A stretch of 64,000 nucleotides of DNA. Source: Cydia pomonella. Its lineage: Eukaryota; Arthropoda; Insecta; Lepidoptera; Tortricidae. The translations under genes and the position numbers were made by a program. Shown in pieces: positions 41,962-53,253 of the stretch (position 1 is its first letter; each line of letters opens with the position of its first letter). The DNA is taken from positions 4,127,001 through 4,191,000 of the forward strand of contig NC_084725.1 in assembly GCF_033807575.1 (NCBI RefSeq), given 5' to 3'. The notes beneath the pieces are model-generated. The model was not told the origin of the DNA. It saw nothing but the letters and a program-made list of their open reading frames with translations, and searched no databases.

Positions 41962-42153
41962 TTGACATTGCAGCATTACATTACGCACGCCAGCACGCCA
42001 GCACGCCAGTTACGGAAAGAGAAACCTAAGCCCTCCTACGTGTACACGTTCAACGCAGCTGGCCAACTTTATTGTCACGCGTGCAATAGAGTATTTAAGA
42101 GCAAGTTCGGCCTGGCCAGCCGCATTAGGGCTCATGCTAGACAACGTCCATAA
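41962..42153 (+). pseudogene. C2H2 zinc-finger tail of a LINE ORF (candidate)
   Basis: A 63-codon frame contains YVYTFNAAGQLYCHACNRVF and KSKFGLASRIRAHARQRP. The spacing CxxC...HxxxR resembles a C2H2 finger whose last ligand position is R rather than H. Similar single fingers (CxxC...GL.SH...H) close the ORFs of several APE-type LINEs. The DNA just after the stop, GGTCGCCGTCATCGAAAACG, also looks like such a LINE 3' UTR. The N-terminal part (ITHASTPARQL) is low-complexity CACGCCAG repeat. It is probably a decayed fragment rather than a host gene. Confidence 0.4.
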
Positions 42154-42339
42154 TGTGTTTATTTGGGGTCGCCGTCATCGAAAACGATGAGGAGGACTAT
42201 ATATACATTACAGCCAGCAATAATGTCGCGCTGCGATACTGCTGCACTAATGCTGCCTACTGCATTGCTGCAGGAAACGTCAAAATAATTTATTACATTT
42301 ATTCAGTTTATAAAATAAGTTTACACTCATGGTAAGCAT

Positions 42340-43190
42340 ACCACATTGTAGTGCTGAGAAAACTACTCGTTTCACTCTGTGATTGGCGTTGCCATGACAA
42401 CACTCATGTGTCGGCCCGCGGGTATCGCTTTGATCTGGAGGCAAGCAGCCAATTTCCGGCGTCTGGTGGCTTCCGGTGCGAAACTATGTGATTTTTGCAC
42501 ATGTTTATATCGTTAATTCCATTTTTGAAGGCCTTTAGCAAGGCAATGACTAGAATATGTTGTCAAATATGGAAAAAATTACGATTTTTTTTTCATAATA
42601 TTATATTACTATAAATTTTATAGGAAAAATATAATCAGACCTCTTTCTATGTAACTTTTTTTAATTAATAAAATACCTTTCCGAATTTAGTTTGCAATTT
42701 AACCAACTTTTCGTGTGTTTATTACTACTCCTGAAATTTCTATGAGATTACATTAAATACACCTTTTTTCAAATAAAAGACCATTTTTTTAAATCGCTTC
42801 AAATGATAAAAATTATCCTCAAAAAAACCAACATACGCAAATTAATTAGACAATTTAGAACTCGCAAGTGCGGTACATACGTGCTTGTGTGGCTTTAGAA
42901 CCGGTCAAATGACCGGTTTTTTTTATTACAGCCTACGCTTTCTTTGTTAGCGATAAATTTCACGTAAAAGCCATAGGCTAGGTTATATTTGCAACCCTTC
43001 TGAAATCGAAAGAGTGTTGAAAAAAAGCTTTCAATCGAATGAAAATCTGACATATATGAAACATACGACAAAAAATTATCGATAACCCCTCGCGCGGCAA
43101 GATTCCTCGAAATGGACACTGTCCGACAACCCCGCGTACCGCTGCGCGCCGCACGGCGTGAAATTTTAAAATATTACTTCGCCGCCCGAG
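42340..43190. other. no gene seen
   Basis: Contains ACCGGTCAAATGACCGGT (a perfect 18-bp palindrome at 42900-42917) and a GC-rich patch at 43085-43165. No supported ORF. Confidence 0.3.
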
Positions 43191-43192
43191 GG

Positions 43193-43346
43193 GATAGAAT
43201 AACTTTTTCTGTCCTCCGGGCGGAAAGCGTCAACTTTGCTCCCGCTGCGCTAAACGAAATGCAGCTTTCCGCCTCCGTCGAGCAAAAATAGTATGCACAC
43301 CACGGGAGGAAACGTAGGTCTCCCTTGGGACTCAAATAACTATTTT
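43193..43346. repeat. dispersed repeat, copy 2 (see 1006)
   Basis: TCCTCCGGGCGGAAAGCG, AATAGTATGCACACCACGGG and CTCCCTTGGGACTCAAATAA parallel the copy at 1006-1135. The extra interior has CAGCTTTCCGCC as a partial inversion of GGCGGAAAGC. Confidence 0.55.
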
Positions 43347-43464
43347 TGACGTTTCCAGCAGCAATGTAACAGATTTCAAAACCGATGTTGCCACTTAGTT
43401 TATTGACATTTGTATCAGCAATGCAGTCAACAGTGTTGCGTACCTTTAAACCCAAAGAGAAGTA

Positions 43465-43880
43465 ATACCTAACTTTTTTTTATACCACGACGGTGACAAA
43501 CAAGCATACGGCCCGCCTGATGGTAAGCAGTCACCGTAGCCTATGGACGCCTGCAACACCAGAGGCATTACATGCGCGTTGCCGACCCTTTAAAAACCTG
43601 TACACTCGTTTTTTGAAGAACCCCATACTGTAGCCCCTCGGGAAAACCTCGGCAGGAAGCTCATTCCACAGCCGAAGCGTTCGCGGGAGGAAATTCCTCT
43701 TAAACCGCACAGTACGCGACCATTTAGGTTCTAGGGTGTGAGGATGAACACCCTGCCGACGGCGAGCGGTGCGGTGATAGAAAGCGGCCGTCGGCATCAT
43801 GTCAAACAATTCTTCAGAGCACAGCCCATTGTACAAGCGGTAGAACACACACAAGGAGGCAAAGTCTCTCCTTAGACTTA
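43465..43880 (-). pseudogene. CR1/Jockey-like LINE ORF2 C-terminus and 3' UTR
   Basis: The minus-strand frame (43531-43854) reads MCVFYRLYNGLCSEELFDMM, PTAAFYHRTARRRQGVHPHT, LEPKWSRTVRFKRNFLPRTL, RLWNELPAEVFPRGYSMGFF and KKRVYRFLKGRQRACNASG. The characteristic 3' UTR follows, ending at a T run near 43478. It is the longest C-terminal relic of this family here; catalytic domains are missing. Confidence 0.8.
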
Positions 43881-44289
43881 AAGGTTTTATCTTCTTCTAA
43901 AGCACAGACGCTTTCCGTATTTATTCCGCTATTGCACATGCATAATTATATCGTTCTCAAGTTCGTACTGTGACCTTGACAACCGGCATTATGAGCGGGA
44001 CAGCAATATAAATATGCACGTATGTACTTAGAGTAGAAATAGCAACAGGCGTGTCAATGTGCGAAAATCTATATGAAAAGCGTCTCTGCTGTAACAAGCA
44101 AATACTGTTGAAATTTTATACACATAAAATGGAACCTCAATACGTAGGAAATCGTTGTTATCATCTGTTTACTTTTCCATATTCCGGGGTACCCCGAGAA
44201 TGCGCGCCCGGGATGCAAATACACGTAATGGCCGGAACAGATGTGTGGATTCTATGCAAATGTACCATCGTTGTTGTAAAGTGATTGAC

Positions 44290-44930
44290 CAAATATATAC
44301 TTTATTGTAAAGAGATAAGGTTAAATCATTATCAGTGTACTGTTGTTAGTAGACAAAATCAGCGACATGATTCGGTCATGTTCTAATTGTATGAGGAAGA
44401 CAAACAAATTATGTTTATCCAGGTTGAAACGAATGTAGCATGATACCTTTGGGTATGGTAATTTACACACACTAGCGGAATCTCCTGGGAATTTGCAAAT
44501 AAATATTAGCCAGGGGAATGAGATTACTGTAGAATGACCCGAAATCTGTTAAAGTCAAGCCACACAAAAAATGTACTCGTGTTTAGCCTCGTGGATTCCA
44601 AGAAATTTTAATTTATCACGTAAATTCAAGTTTCCAAGTTATTTTTAAGTTGATAACAGATCTTAGCAAAATCTTTGTCTTAAAAGTTACCTTTCACAAG
44701 AGTCTTTTATATTATTTTTCTTGGAACCAGTCCTTATCATTTCACTGGAATCTTTCTCGTTAGCGACGTATATAAATTGTATGGAGAATTAATTTTACAG
44801 CGCTTCTAGCGATCACTTAAAGAATTAATGCCGTTTAAAGTGTACTAAAGACTAAAATATTAAATTTAATAATATAAATATTCGACTTCAGTTTAAAACA
44901 TACATAAATACTTAATTAAAACTCTACGGA
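44290..44930. other. AT-rich interval, no gene seen
   Basis: No coding, tRNA or bounded repeat structure supported. Confidence 0.3.
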
Positions 44931-44939
44931 CCGAAGTCT

Positions 44940-45130
44940 GTACCCCTAGTGTAACTTTGATCGACATCATAACGTGACGTACGCGTTTGCGTTAAGTCTC
45001 ATTTTGTATAGGATTTTGAGTTTCCAAAACGTCCCGCTTGGCGCGCTCTTTCGAAATCCAATACAAAATGAGACTAAACGCAAACGCGTACGTTACGTTT
45101 GGAAATCGAATTTATTTACACTAGGGGTAC
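44940..45130. mobile_element. MITE-like element, 191 bp
   Basis: Outer inverted ends GTACCCCTAGTGTAA and TTACACTAGGGGTAC are perfect. A second inner pair, GACGTACGCGTTTGCGTT with AGTCTCATTTTGTAT, matches ATACAAAATGAGACT plus AAACGCAAACGCGTACGT. No ORF. Confidence 0.8.
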
Positions 45131-45500
45131 TGATATGTGATTTTTTAAGTCGAACAGTTAATAATCGACTTTATAACACTCCGATAAATGTTTGAGCTAG
45201 CCAAATGACGGGAGAAAACGCCGATCGAGACTTAAGACGAAAGTAGAGGACCCGCCCGAAATCACCTTTTCATAAAAACGTAAGTAGTCCTCATTTTCAT
45301 TGAATTGTTTTATTTACATATCGTCGGGCGCAAATACGTTGGTGCCATGCCACGCTACTTACATTGGTTCGCAGGAGAGCGAAAAGAAGCAAATAATAAT
45401 TTGTTTTTTGATAAGTTTTACGTTTAGGAAATATTCAACTTTTTTATCATTTAGGGTACTTAGACTAAATGTTTCGGCACATATAGTACCATACAATTTT

Positions 45501-46540
45501 TAGGGTTCCGTAGCCAAATGGCAAAAAACGGAACCCTTATAGATTCGTCATGTCCGTCTGTCTGTCCGATTCTGTCACAGCCACTTTTTTCCGAAACTAT
45601 AAAAGCTATACTGTTCAAACTTGGTAAGTAGACGTATCCTATGAACCGCATTATGATGTTTACACAAAAATAGAAAAAAAACAATAAATTTTGGGGGTTC
45701 CTCATACTTAGAACTGAAACTCAAAAAATCTTTTTTCATCAAACCCATACGTGTGGGGTATCTATGGATAAGTCTTTAAAAATGATATTGAGGTTTCTAA
45801 TATCATTTTTTTTTAAACTGAATAGTTTGCGCGAGAGACACTTCCAAAGTGGTAAAAAGTGTGTCCCCCCCCCGTAACTTCTAAAATAACAGAATGAAAA
45901 ATCTAAAAAAAATATATGATATACATTGCCATGCAAACTTCCACCGAAAATTGGTTCGAACGAGATCTAGTAAGTAGTTTTTTTTAATACGTCATAAAAA
46001 TTTAAAAAAAAAAATTTTTCATCAAACCCATACGTGTGGGATATCTAGGGATAGGTCTTCAAAAATGATATTTAGGTTTCTAATATAATTTTTTTCTAAA
46101 CTGAATAGTTTGCGCGAGAGACACTTCCACAGTGAAAAAATGTGTGTCCCCCCCCCCCCCCCCCGTAACTTCTAAAATAACAGAATGAAAAATCTAAAAA
46201 AAATATATCATATACATTACCATGCAAACTTCCACCGAAAATTGGTTTGAACGAGATCTAGTAAGTAGTTTTTTTAATAAGTCATAAAATAAAAAAATAT
46301 TTTTTTTTTCATCAAACCCATACGTGTGGGGTATCTACGGATAGGTCTTCAAAAATGATATTGAGGTTTCTAATATCATTTTTTTCTAAACTGAATAGTT
46401 TGCGCGAGAGACACTTCCAAAGTGGTAAAATATGTGTCCTAAGTGGTAAAATGTTGAACGAGATCTAGTAAGTAGATTTTTTTTAATACGTCATAAATGG
46501 TACGGAACCCTTCATGCGCGAGTCCGACTCGCACTTAGCC
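45501..46540 (+). repeat. GGTTCCGTA dispersed repeat with triplicated 3' module
   Basis: A normal 5' part is followed by three tandem copies of the module starting CATCAAACCCATACGTGTGG at 45738, 46020 and 46310. Each carries TTTGCGCGAGAGACACTTCC, and the first two carry a poly-C run and CATGCAAACTTCCACCG. The element ends with GAGTCCGACTCGCACTTAGC. Single-module copies are about 500 bp; this one is about 1040 bp. Confidence 0.8.
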
Positions 46541-46559
46541 GCTTTTTTTTAATATTGTG

Positions 46560-46968
46560 GTAGTCATGAAATAAAAGCATTTTTATTAAAGCCATGTCCG
46601 TTTTTGATAAGTAAATGTTAAACGTCATGTCATAATTTTCTGTTAACAGATTGTAAATTACCCTATATGGTACAACATTTTTGAAAAATATTTTTGTAAA
46701 CCGATTAGAGTCAATTATAGCATATTCTTCGTTATTTTAGGAATCATAAAAAATAAGCCTTTTTGTTAAGTCATTGAGTAGATGATACCTAGATACTTTA
46801 CGCGTATTTTGATCCTTGACTTTCGATGCCGACTGTGCCGTGAGGCCCGTGAGTCACTTATTTGACAGACGTCAAAAAAAAAAAGAAACTATTTGAAGCC
46901 AGTTTATTTATTCGCTAACTGTAAGAACGACGTAGGTAATGAGATTTTTCTACAACAACATGTTAAAG
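46560..46968. other. no gene seen
   Basis: AT-rich, unassigned. Confidence 0.3.
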
Positions 46969-46976
46969 GTACCCAT

Positions 46977-47259
46977 TATGGAGGGTAGAGGTAAGGAGAA
47001 CAATCTCTTATGGAAGAACTGTTGCTAGTGCCCAGCTGTAAATAATAGTTCGGAATCTCTCCAGTGGCGCTAGAGTATAACAAGGACATGACATGACTTA
47101 GACGTGATTGAAGGAGTGAAGTGCGCGGTCAGTGATTCGATATTTCTTATCAAGGTCATTAATTTGTTCGCGATTAATAGTGGCGCCACCTATTTATAAT
47201 ATGTTTTGATGAACAGTTTTTAACCACAAAGATTGTTCTCCTTTCATCTACCCTCGATA
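46977..47259. mobile_element. MITE with 8-bp target duplication (hAT-like size), 283 bp
   Basis: GTACCCAT flanks both sides (46969-46976 and 47260-47267). The ends TATGGAGGGTAGAGGTAAGG and (reversed) TATCGAGGGTAGATGAAAGG are imperfect inverted repeats extending through AGAACAATC. Eight-bp duplications are typical of hAT and P superfamilies. No transposase inside. Confidence 0.8.
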
Positions 47260-47269
47260 GTACCCATAG

Positions 47270-47625
47270 CCCAGAATTGTCCAATATAACCCTGATCTCT
47301 CATTACGCATAACTCCTTTGGACCTCGGGTCACACTTAAACTGGTTAGGTCTTTAGTAATAACAAACTGAATCAAATGCCTAAACGGGACCCCTGCGAAT
47401 CCTGAGAGGGTCTGAGGGCTCTTACCGCTGTTATTATGGTGTTTTTTCCCTGAGTGTCCCTTTGTTTCCCCATTTTTTACTTATATTTGTAAAGGAACTT
47501 GAAAATGAAACGCTGAAAAGATACAGTTTTATGTAAGAATGGAATACATACTCTTTTTTAGAAAGTAAGTGTAATAATCCTTTTACGTATTTGAGCAATA
47601 AAGAATTGTAATAAATAATATATTT
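47270..47625. other. no gene seen
   Basis: Unassigned AT-rich sequence. Confidence 0.3.
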
Positions 47626-47632
47626 GACAATT

Positions 47633-47780
47633 TTATATAAATTGACCTTGTCTTACGGTAAGCTTAATAAAGCTTGGCAATAGATAGATACGTATAAATA
47701 CTTGTATACATGGAAAACGGCCATACATAATAAACATAGATATAATAATAGGTAATGTAGTATTATAATCTCACACATGG
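47633..47780 (-). mobile_element. degenerate S2 SINE, minus strand
   Basis: TATAAATTGACCTTGTCTTA, CGGTAAGCTTAATAAAGCTT and TAAATACTTGTATACATGGA follow the S2 order (tail to head), ending in CTCACACATGG. Old and diverged. Confidence 0.5.
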
Positions 47781-48369
47781 TGACGAAAATGGCTTCGAGA
47801 TTCCTAAATAGCACGCAAAATTTAAATACTAGTAGGATTAGGAAAGTACGATATAAGATTTGAAATTGGAATTGATGAAGAACCGTTTCTATATATAAAT
47901 CATTGCCTTCATCATATATTATTGTCAATTAGCAGTTAAGTAGTAGTGTAGAGATAGTAACGCACATATTTCATCCCCGGGGCTTAGGTTCTATTAACAT
48001 CTATACGGCTGTTTACCATGCATTGGATGGATGATGGATGCTTGATGCCACCTACTTCGAACTTATAAAATATTATTTTCACAAAGTAAAAGATGCGCGT
48101 TCTTTTCAAGCGGCTACTCTGACTTAAGCTGTGATTCTATTCCACGGGATTCGAGGGTTGCCAAGGACGACTAATAAAATGATGTTTTTAGCCTCGAATC
48201 TTTGTCTTTTGATCTTTCTCGCCGTGTGAGCATTTTTGGAGAATGTGCATTACCTTTGTTGATAGTAGGTGTGTGTATTGAGCGATAGGTACTTTTTATC
48301 ATTTTTCCTTTTTGAAATCAACTTTATTTTTTCTCAGTAAACATTTTTTTTCGCCTTTGAATATGGATA

Positions 48370-48495
48370 TAAAGGTGACGTTTAGCAAGGTAAGCTCAAT
48401 GCTGCTAGCACGTACAGGGAAACTACACACCGAACACTGGCTTAACCAGACTGGATGCAGACAGGCCAAATCATCAACAGAAAACACAAGGGCGT
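48370..48495 (+). pseudogene. possible LINE RNase H/C-terminal fragment
   Basis: An open frame reads LLARTGKLHTEHWLNQTGCR and QAKSSTEN. W-x-x-x-x-GCRQAK resembles a motif in the region after the RT of Jockey-type LINEs. Too short to assign firmly. Confidence 0.3.
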
Positions 48496-48509
48496 AAAAT
48501 TATTTTTTG

Positions 48510-48785
48510 CGCTGGTAGCCTAGCGGTGCGAGCGTGCGATGAGCGACCAATGAGTTTTTCGGAACGTATATTTACCGGTCGCTTTTCGGTTAAGGAAAAC
48601 ATCGTGAGGTAACCGGACTAATCCCAAAAAGGTCTCATTTACCCTCTGGGTTGAAAGGTCAGATAGCAGTCGCTTTCATAAAAACTAGAGCCTACGCCAA
48701 TTCTAGGGATTAGTTGCCAAGCTGACCCCAGGTTCCCATGAGCCATGGCAAAATGCGTGGGACAACGAGAGGAAGAAGAAGAGGA
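48510..48785 (+). mobile_element. S1 SINE with deleted B box
   Basis: GCTGGTAGCCTAGCGGTGCG (A box region) jumps from GCGTGCGATGAGCGA straight to CCAATGAGTTTTTCGGAAC, so about 45 bp including the B box are lost. The body and end (ATCGTGAGGTAACCGGACTA, ATGCGTGGGACAACGAGAGG) match the family. Confidence 0.8.
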
Positions 48786-48810
48786 CAAAAATATCGAGAG
48801 TAGTATCAAA

Positions 48811-49519
48811 TATATATATAATAATGTCCTTTTATCGAATTCGCAATACAAGCTATAAATGTCTCATTCAGATGCCACAAATAGAGCGGTTATTACGTGT
48901 CCAACCCAACTCACGCAATAATAGCCCTAACCTAAAACTTTAAACTGCCTCGTTTGCTCTAGTGTTTAGAAAGTCTTATGTAACATCAGAACATTACATA
49001 TTTGTCTAGTAAGCGAGTAGTCCATTCATAGTTCGTGATCACGCAGACTTCGTCAAGGGCTTACAAAAACAAATCAGCTACAGGCTTCGTCATACTAACA
49101 AATAATGTAATCCGCAACAGGCTATGTCAATCTTACTCACTAAATTTACGAGTAAGTAGGCCAAAGTCCCCACCCCGGACCGTACCTGGCCCAAAAGTCC
49201 CCATGATACTGGCAGCGTTGCCCCGGTGAATTGGCAAGGAGATCTTTTGGATCAGATACGCGTAAGTCCACTTTCTTTGCTCTTCGATCTCATTATAAAT
49301 TATTTTATTAGCCTTTTGAACGCCGAACGACGAATTTGAAATTGAACTTTACGGAGGCCCGCGTTAGTCCCTATTGCATTGGCGATACTGTCGGCTGTAG
49401 CCGTCGTTGGCGACCTTGGCAAGTCTTTCAGATGTCGGCCATAGCCGACGGTGGCGGTCAAAAGGTTAAAAAACAAATATGATATGACAAGTACTTTATT
49501 TACCTGAAACAATCACTAG
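48811..49519 (+). repeat. 0.7-kb repeat unit U1, outside the left palindrome arm
   Basis: Starts at a TA run before ATAATGTCCTTTTATCGAAT and ends CCTGAAACAATCACTAG. It recurs as U2 (55325-55835, inverted), U3 (55857-56214, truncated) and U4 (56236-56959). Inside are a minus-strand retroelement remnant (SLPIHRGNAASIMGTFG, about 49165-49330) and a piggyBac-like MITE (49312-49465). U1 and U4 look identical in the sections compared. Confidence 0.85.
49312..49465. mobile_element. piggyBac-like MITE, 154 bp (in U1)
   Basis: The left end CCTTTTGAACGCCGAACGAC and the reversed right end CCTTTTGACCGCCACCGTCG are imperfect inverted repeats. TTAG precedes and TTAA follows, matching the TTAA target of piggyBac elements with one change. 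Further copies at 55379-55532 and 56752-56905 are part of the unit duplications. Confidence 0.6.
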
Positions 49520-49954
49520 TGTCACTTTCACTTTCACAATCACTTTGTTTTATTCCTGGTAAATAGGCTGCTAGTTACAATAGGTACTAAAACCACTATA
49601 AACAATTTTGTTTATAAACAGTGTTTGTTAACAAAGTTTCCCAGACAATGTATGGTACTTATGACGAGACATTGTTTATAAGCCTGTTTTATAAAAAAAA
49701 TGTTTATAATGAATACGTGGCTTAAAGCAGATGTAGAAAAACCAGCGAAACACACGTGTCGTTATAGCAGTAGTATTTTTTTTTGTAGAGAACTCTTGTT
49801 ACCAAAATGGACCCGAGTTAAACTTGGGTAGCTGACGCATTGACAAGTCCCTAAAGGCTAAAGCTCCACAATAAGACGGAACTCGTAAGCTGTGTGACTT
49901 ATCCGCAAACTTGTAAAGCTCTTGTTGTCACCTTGCTTGGAAAACCCTTTTTGG

Positions 49955-50045
49955 GATGTGAATGAATGAAAATCTTTATTTCAGGCAGATTAGCTCATAG
50001 ACAAATATCCTAATACTAGCATACATATTATAAATAGTATTTTAT
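49955..50045 (-). mobile_element. possible LINE 3'-end fragment (left arm)
   Basis: The minus strand ends TGAAATAAAGATTTTCATTC, an AATAAA-containing finish preceded by TGAGCTAATCTGCC. The mirror copy is at about 62239-62329. Confidence 0.35.
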
Positions 50046-50051
50046 ACAATT

Positions 50052-50156
50052 AGTGATATAATAGAGAGCTTTTCAGTCGAGTACCGTGTTTAGGCAACGA
50101 AGGTTGCTGAGTTGCCTAAGTAAGGTACGAGATTGAAAAGCTTGATTATATAAATA
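50052..50156. repeat. small foldback repeat, copy 2 (left arm)
   Basis: TGATATAATAGAGAGCTTTT plus CAGTCGAGTACC pairs imperfectly with GGTACGAGATTGAAAAGCTT plus GATTATATA; the centre is GGCAACGAAGGTTGCTGAGT. Mirror copy at 62128-62232. Confidence 0.7.
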
Positions 50157-51057
50157 TAACATAAGTGTGTGTGTCAAGTTTCCTACCAATATGGATAAAT
50201 GCCTGGGAGGCGTATTCTGATTATAATATCAGGTTTTGGATTTGATCTGACGAAAAAAGTGACGAAAGTGTTATTTCTCGTGGAAGAAATGTCAAAATCA
50301 GATCAGATTCATAATTTGTTATTACACTCAGAATCATAGAATATTAATGTATTCCTATAACCCAGGCCAATTTTTAATTTGAAACTTTCTGTTATTTCTA
50401 TAAGAGTTCAACATTTGAGATGAATTTGTACTTGTATATACAAAGTATGCGGGAACTTACGAGGCCAGAGGGGAAGTCTGTGCCTAGCAGGTAAAGGCTG
50501 GTGTTTATAATAAAATAAATTATTTTTTAACTTTGAAAATTAAGTGTGTATCCAAAAAATCAAGACTAGCAACATAAGAACGTGATCAATTTGGAATATT
50601 TTTCTAAATCCACGACTTACCTCGACAGGATAGAGCAAATGTTATTTTAGACAACCCAACGTTTTCATTCCTGTCGCCCTTACAAGAATTTTATTAATTG
50701 AACCATTATAAACGTAGAGCTGGTCGAGATTTAAGTCTAAATAAGCAGAAATTAATTAAGTGTTAAACTTAGGGCTTCTTTCACAAAGTCTGAGTAAAGT
50801 ATTGGATAGCTAATTAACAACTAAATTAACTGCCAGATAAAACTACCTTAATTTTTAACAGTCCAGACGCGGTTTATTTATTTAGTATAAAGTCTATTTT
50901 GACACTTGGAGAGACTTTACACCTCCAAATTTTATTAGTATTAGTACTCTGACATTGGGGACCTTTTACATCTCCAGATTTAATGTGTTTTTAACCATAG
51001 AGACTATACATCTCTATTGTATTGTAGTAATTATTTATTTTAAGATTATTATAATGT

Positions 51058-51213
51058 AATGTTTACCCAGGTATTGGCTGTTGTATTTATAAATGTTGTT
51101 ATGTATTTTTCATGTCACTATATGATGTTACTATAAATGTTGTATTGACTTGTAAAAGAGCCCTTGAGGCCTACTTGCAGAATACATTTTTGAATTTTTT
51201 GAATTTTGTTAAT
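51058..51213 (+). mobile_element. LINE-like 3' end (left arm)
   Basis: Same family as 27284-27440, from ACCCAGGTATTGGCTGTTGT to AAGAGCCCTTGAGGCCTACT. Mirror copy at 61071-61226. Confidence 0.6.
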
Positions 51214-51568
51214 GTATTTATCATCGAGTTAAGCTTATTTGAAGATTATGAAACGCTGACTATGACTATTCGTCAGATAAGTGGCAATTAGTTTATTCAG
51301 GACTTTACTTGGACATTGTGAAACAGGTCCTTAGAATTCAAAATATCTGGAGTTATAAAGAGAACCTTGTTTCAAGCCCGATTCAAAAGGTCTCTTTAAT
51401 AAAGACTTCGTTATCAAGTATAAAGATTATATAAAAAGAAGAGAATCAGGGTTACTTCCTATTGATAAATTATTTTTTTTAACAGTGGTCATAAAAACAA
51501 ATTTAATATAACAGTCAATCGAAAAACGAGGCAAATGCACACATTCACCAATATCCAGGGTGTCACCG

Positions 51569-51976
51569 CTACAGAAATAGCAAGATGAGAAGTGAGGACA
51601 CTTTAGCCTTCTTCTCCGTCTTCTTGGGCAGGAGCACGGCCTGAGTGTTCGGCAGCACACCGCCCTGGGCGATAGTCACACCGGAGAAGAGCTTATTCAA
51701 CTCCTCGTTGTTGCGGATAGCCAGCTGAAGATGTCTGGAGATGATCCTGGTCTTCTTGTTGTTACTAGCGGCGTTGCCCGCCAACTCGAGAACCTCAGCG
51801 GCCAGGTACTCCATGACGGCGGCGAGGTACACCGGGCCGCTGGCACCGACGCGCTCGGCAAAGTTGCCCTTGCGTAGAAGCCTGTGGATACGGCCGACGG
51901 GGAACTGGTGTTCAGCATGGTTAGAACGGGACTTTGTCTTTCCTCTAACCTTGCCACCTTTACCGCGTTCAAACAT
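51569..51976 (-). CDS. divergent histone H2A, palindrome copy 1, 135 aa
   Basis: Would package DNA as the H2A half of an H2A-H2B dimer, if functional. The histone fold is complete: [20 protein letters not shown] (alpha-1), [20 protein letters not shown] (loop and alpha-2), [20 protein letters not shown] (docking), then [20 protein letters not shown]. Compared with canonical insect H2A there are unusual changes: the N-terminus MFERGKGGK instead of SGRGKGGK, RAGLQF to HAEHQF, AGAPVY to ASGPVY, AARDNKK to AASNNKK, P to S in IISRH, and acidic-patch D90 to N (human numbering). The other acidic-patch residues are kept. The protein runs 11 residues past the normal KKTEKKA end ([11 protein letters not shown]), consistent with loss of the stop by a 1-bp deletion. 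No intron, no H2B partner and no canonical histone 3' stem-loop were found. It may be a variant, an orphon or a decaying retrocopy. Confidence 0.8.
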   Translation of the reverse strand: MFERGKGGKVRGKTKSRSNHAEHQFPVGRIHRLLRKGNFAERVGASGPVYLAAVMEYLAAEVLELAGNAASNNKKTRIISRHLQLAIRNNEELNKLFSGVTIAQGGVLPNTQAVLLPKKTEKKAKVSSLLILLFL

Positions 51977-52938
51977 GTTTAAAAAGATTTAAGTTTAGTT
52001 TACACATAAAACTTCGTGCTTTACGAATCTTGAGACTGCCAGATTAAAAAATCGGCTGACTGGATTTCATTCGATCTGGATTTTTTAAAGGCGGAAGCGG
52101 CCTCTCATACTTCCTTTCCTTTCCGCCTTTCAACTGTTGTGGCGGGTCGCTCCACGGGGGAGCCCGGAGAACCAATGTGGGGAGGTCAATATTCGTCTTT
52201 TTGAGGACGATGTGTGCTCCTGGTCGGCATCGGCACCATGTTCCATGATTATATAGCTTCACGGAGTAATAAACATGTTTGCGCTCTCAATTATTTTTAA
52301 ATCAAGAAAACTCACTAAAATAAGATGGATAAATTGTGTTATCGCCGTCTTCATTTTTTATACTAACTTCATAGTAGTTTTAAAGAGCTAGCTAATTTGA
52401 CTGGTTAGTACACTTCCCTGATTCATTTATTTTCGAATATCTTAATTCATGTAAGTAGGTGCGTCTTAGGGTAGCTCGATCGTATTTATAACTAAATTGG
52501 AGCGAGCTTGATCCAATACAAGTGATGTAAAACTGATATTTAGAGGAGATCAAACAGAGGTAAAATTGTAATGTTCAAATACATCCCTTGAGCACCGTAA
52601 GCAATAGGAATACATGAAGTACTCAACCCCCCCTTGTTAAGAGGGAGGCTCAAGTAGGTTGGTCCTTGAGGTATTTCTTTGGCACAATTTGGATGGTTTA
52701 CTTTAATGTTAAACCGTGGAGTGCGGGGTGAGAGGTATTTTGTTTTTGCGATGTTTTTACTAATAAAAATGGTACTTCAAAATAAAATAAAGGGCAAAAC
52801 TTATCCTTTTATATTATAAATAGGGCAATGAAAATACTGGGGGTCTATCCAAGATGACAATCGTTGATATGACACGCCAATCGAAACTTTAGTAATGTAT
52901 GAAAATAGTCACGTCACTTTTCATAGCATCTGTCATAC

Positions 52939-53253
52939 CATCATCATCTTCCTGGTATTGCCCGGCATTTTCCCAGGGCTCATGCGAACCTGCGGCCCGC
53001 TTGGAAAATAATTCCAGAAATCGGCGTAGGTACTAGTTTTTACGAAAGCGACTGACCTTCCAACCCAGGGGTAAACTAGGCCTTATTGGGATTAGTCCGG
53101 TTTCCTCACGGTGTTACCTTCACCGAAAAGCGACTGGAAAATATCAAATGATATTCCGTACATAAGTTCCGAAAAACTCATTAGTATAAGCCGGGGTTTG
53201 AACCCGCGACCTCCGGATTGCAAGTCGCATGCTCTTACCGCTAGGCCATCAGC
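52939..53253 (-). mobile_element. S1 SINE, minus strand (left arm)
   Basis: CATCATCTTCCTGGTATTGC at the tail, GTCCGGTTTCCTCACGGTG in the body, and GGGGTTTGAACCCGCGACC plus CTCTTACCGCTAGGCCATCA at the head: a full S1 copy with both promoter boxes. Mirror copy at 59030. Confidence 0.85.

Noticed and set aside
42900..42917. ACCGGTCAAATGACCGGT as a regulatory operator
   Set aside because: A perfect 18-bp palindrome, but alone in non-coding DNA with no gene nearby.
44051..44284. 77-codon plus-strand ORF
   Set aside because: No domain, composition or context supporting a gene.
48811..49519. Unit U as a Helitron (CTAG end)
   Set aside because: The end CTAG fits, but no 5' TC start, no terminal hairpin near the end and no A/T insertion site could be shown.
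51697..51972. 91-codon alternative frame over the H2A gene
   Set aside because: Out-of-frame shadow of the histone; the H2A frame has full-length homology.
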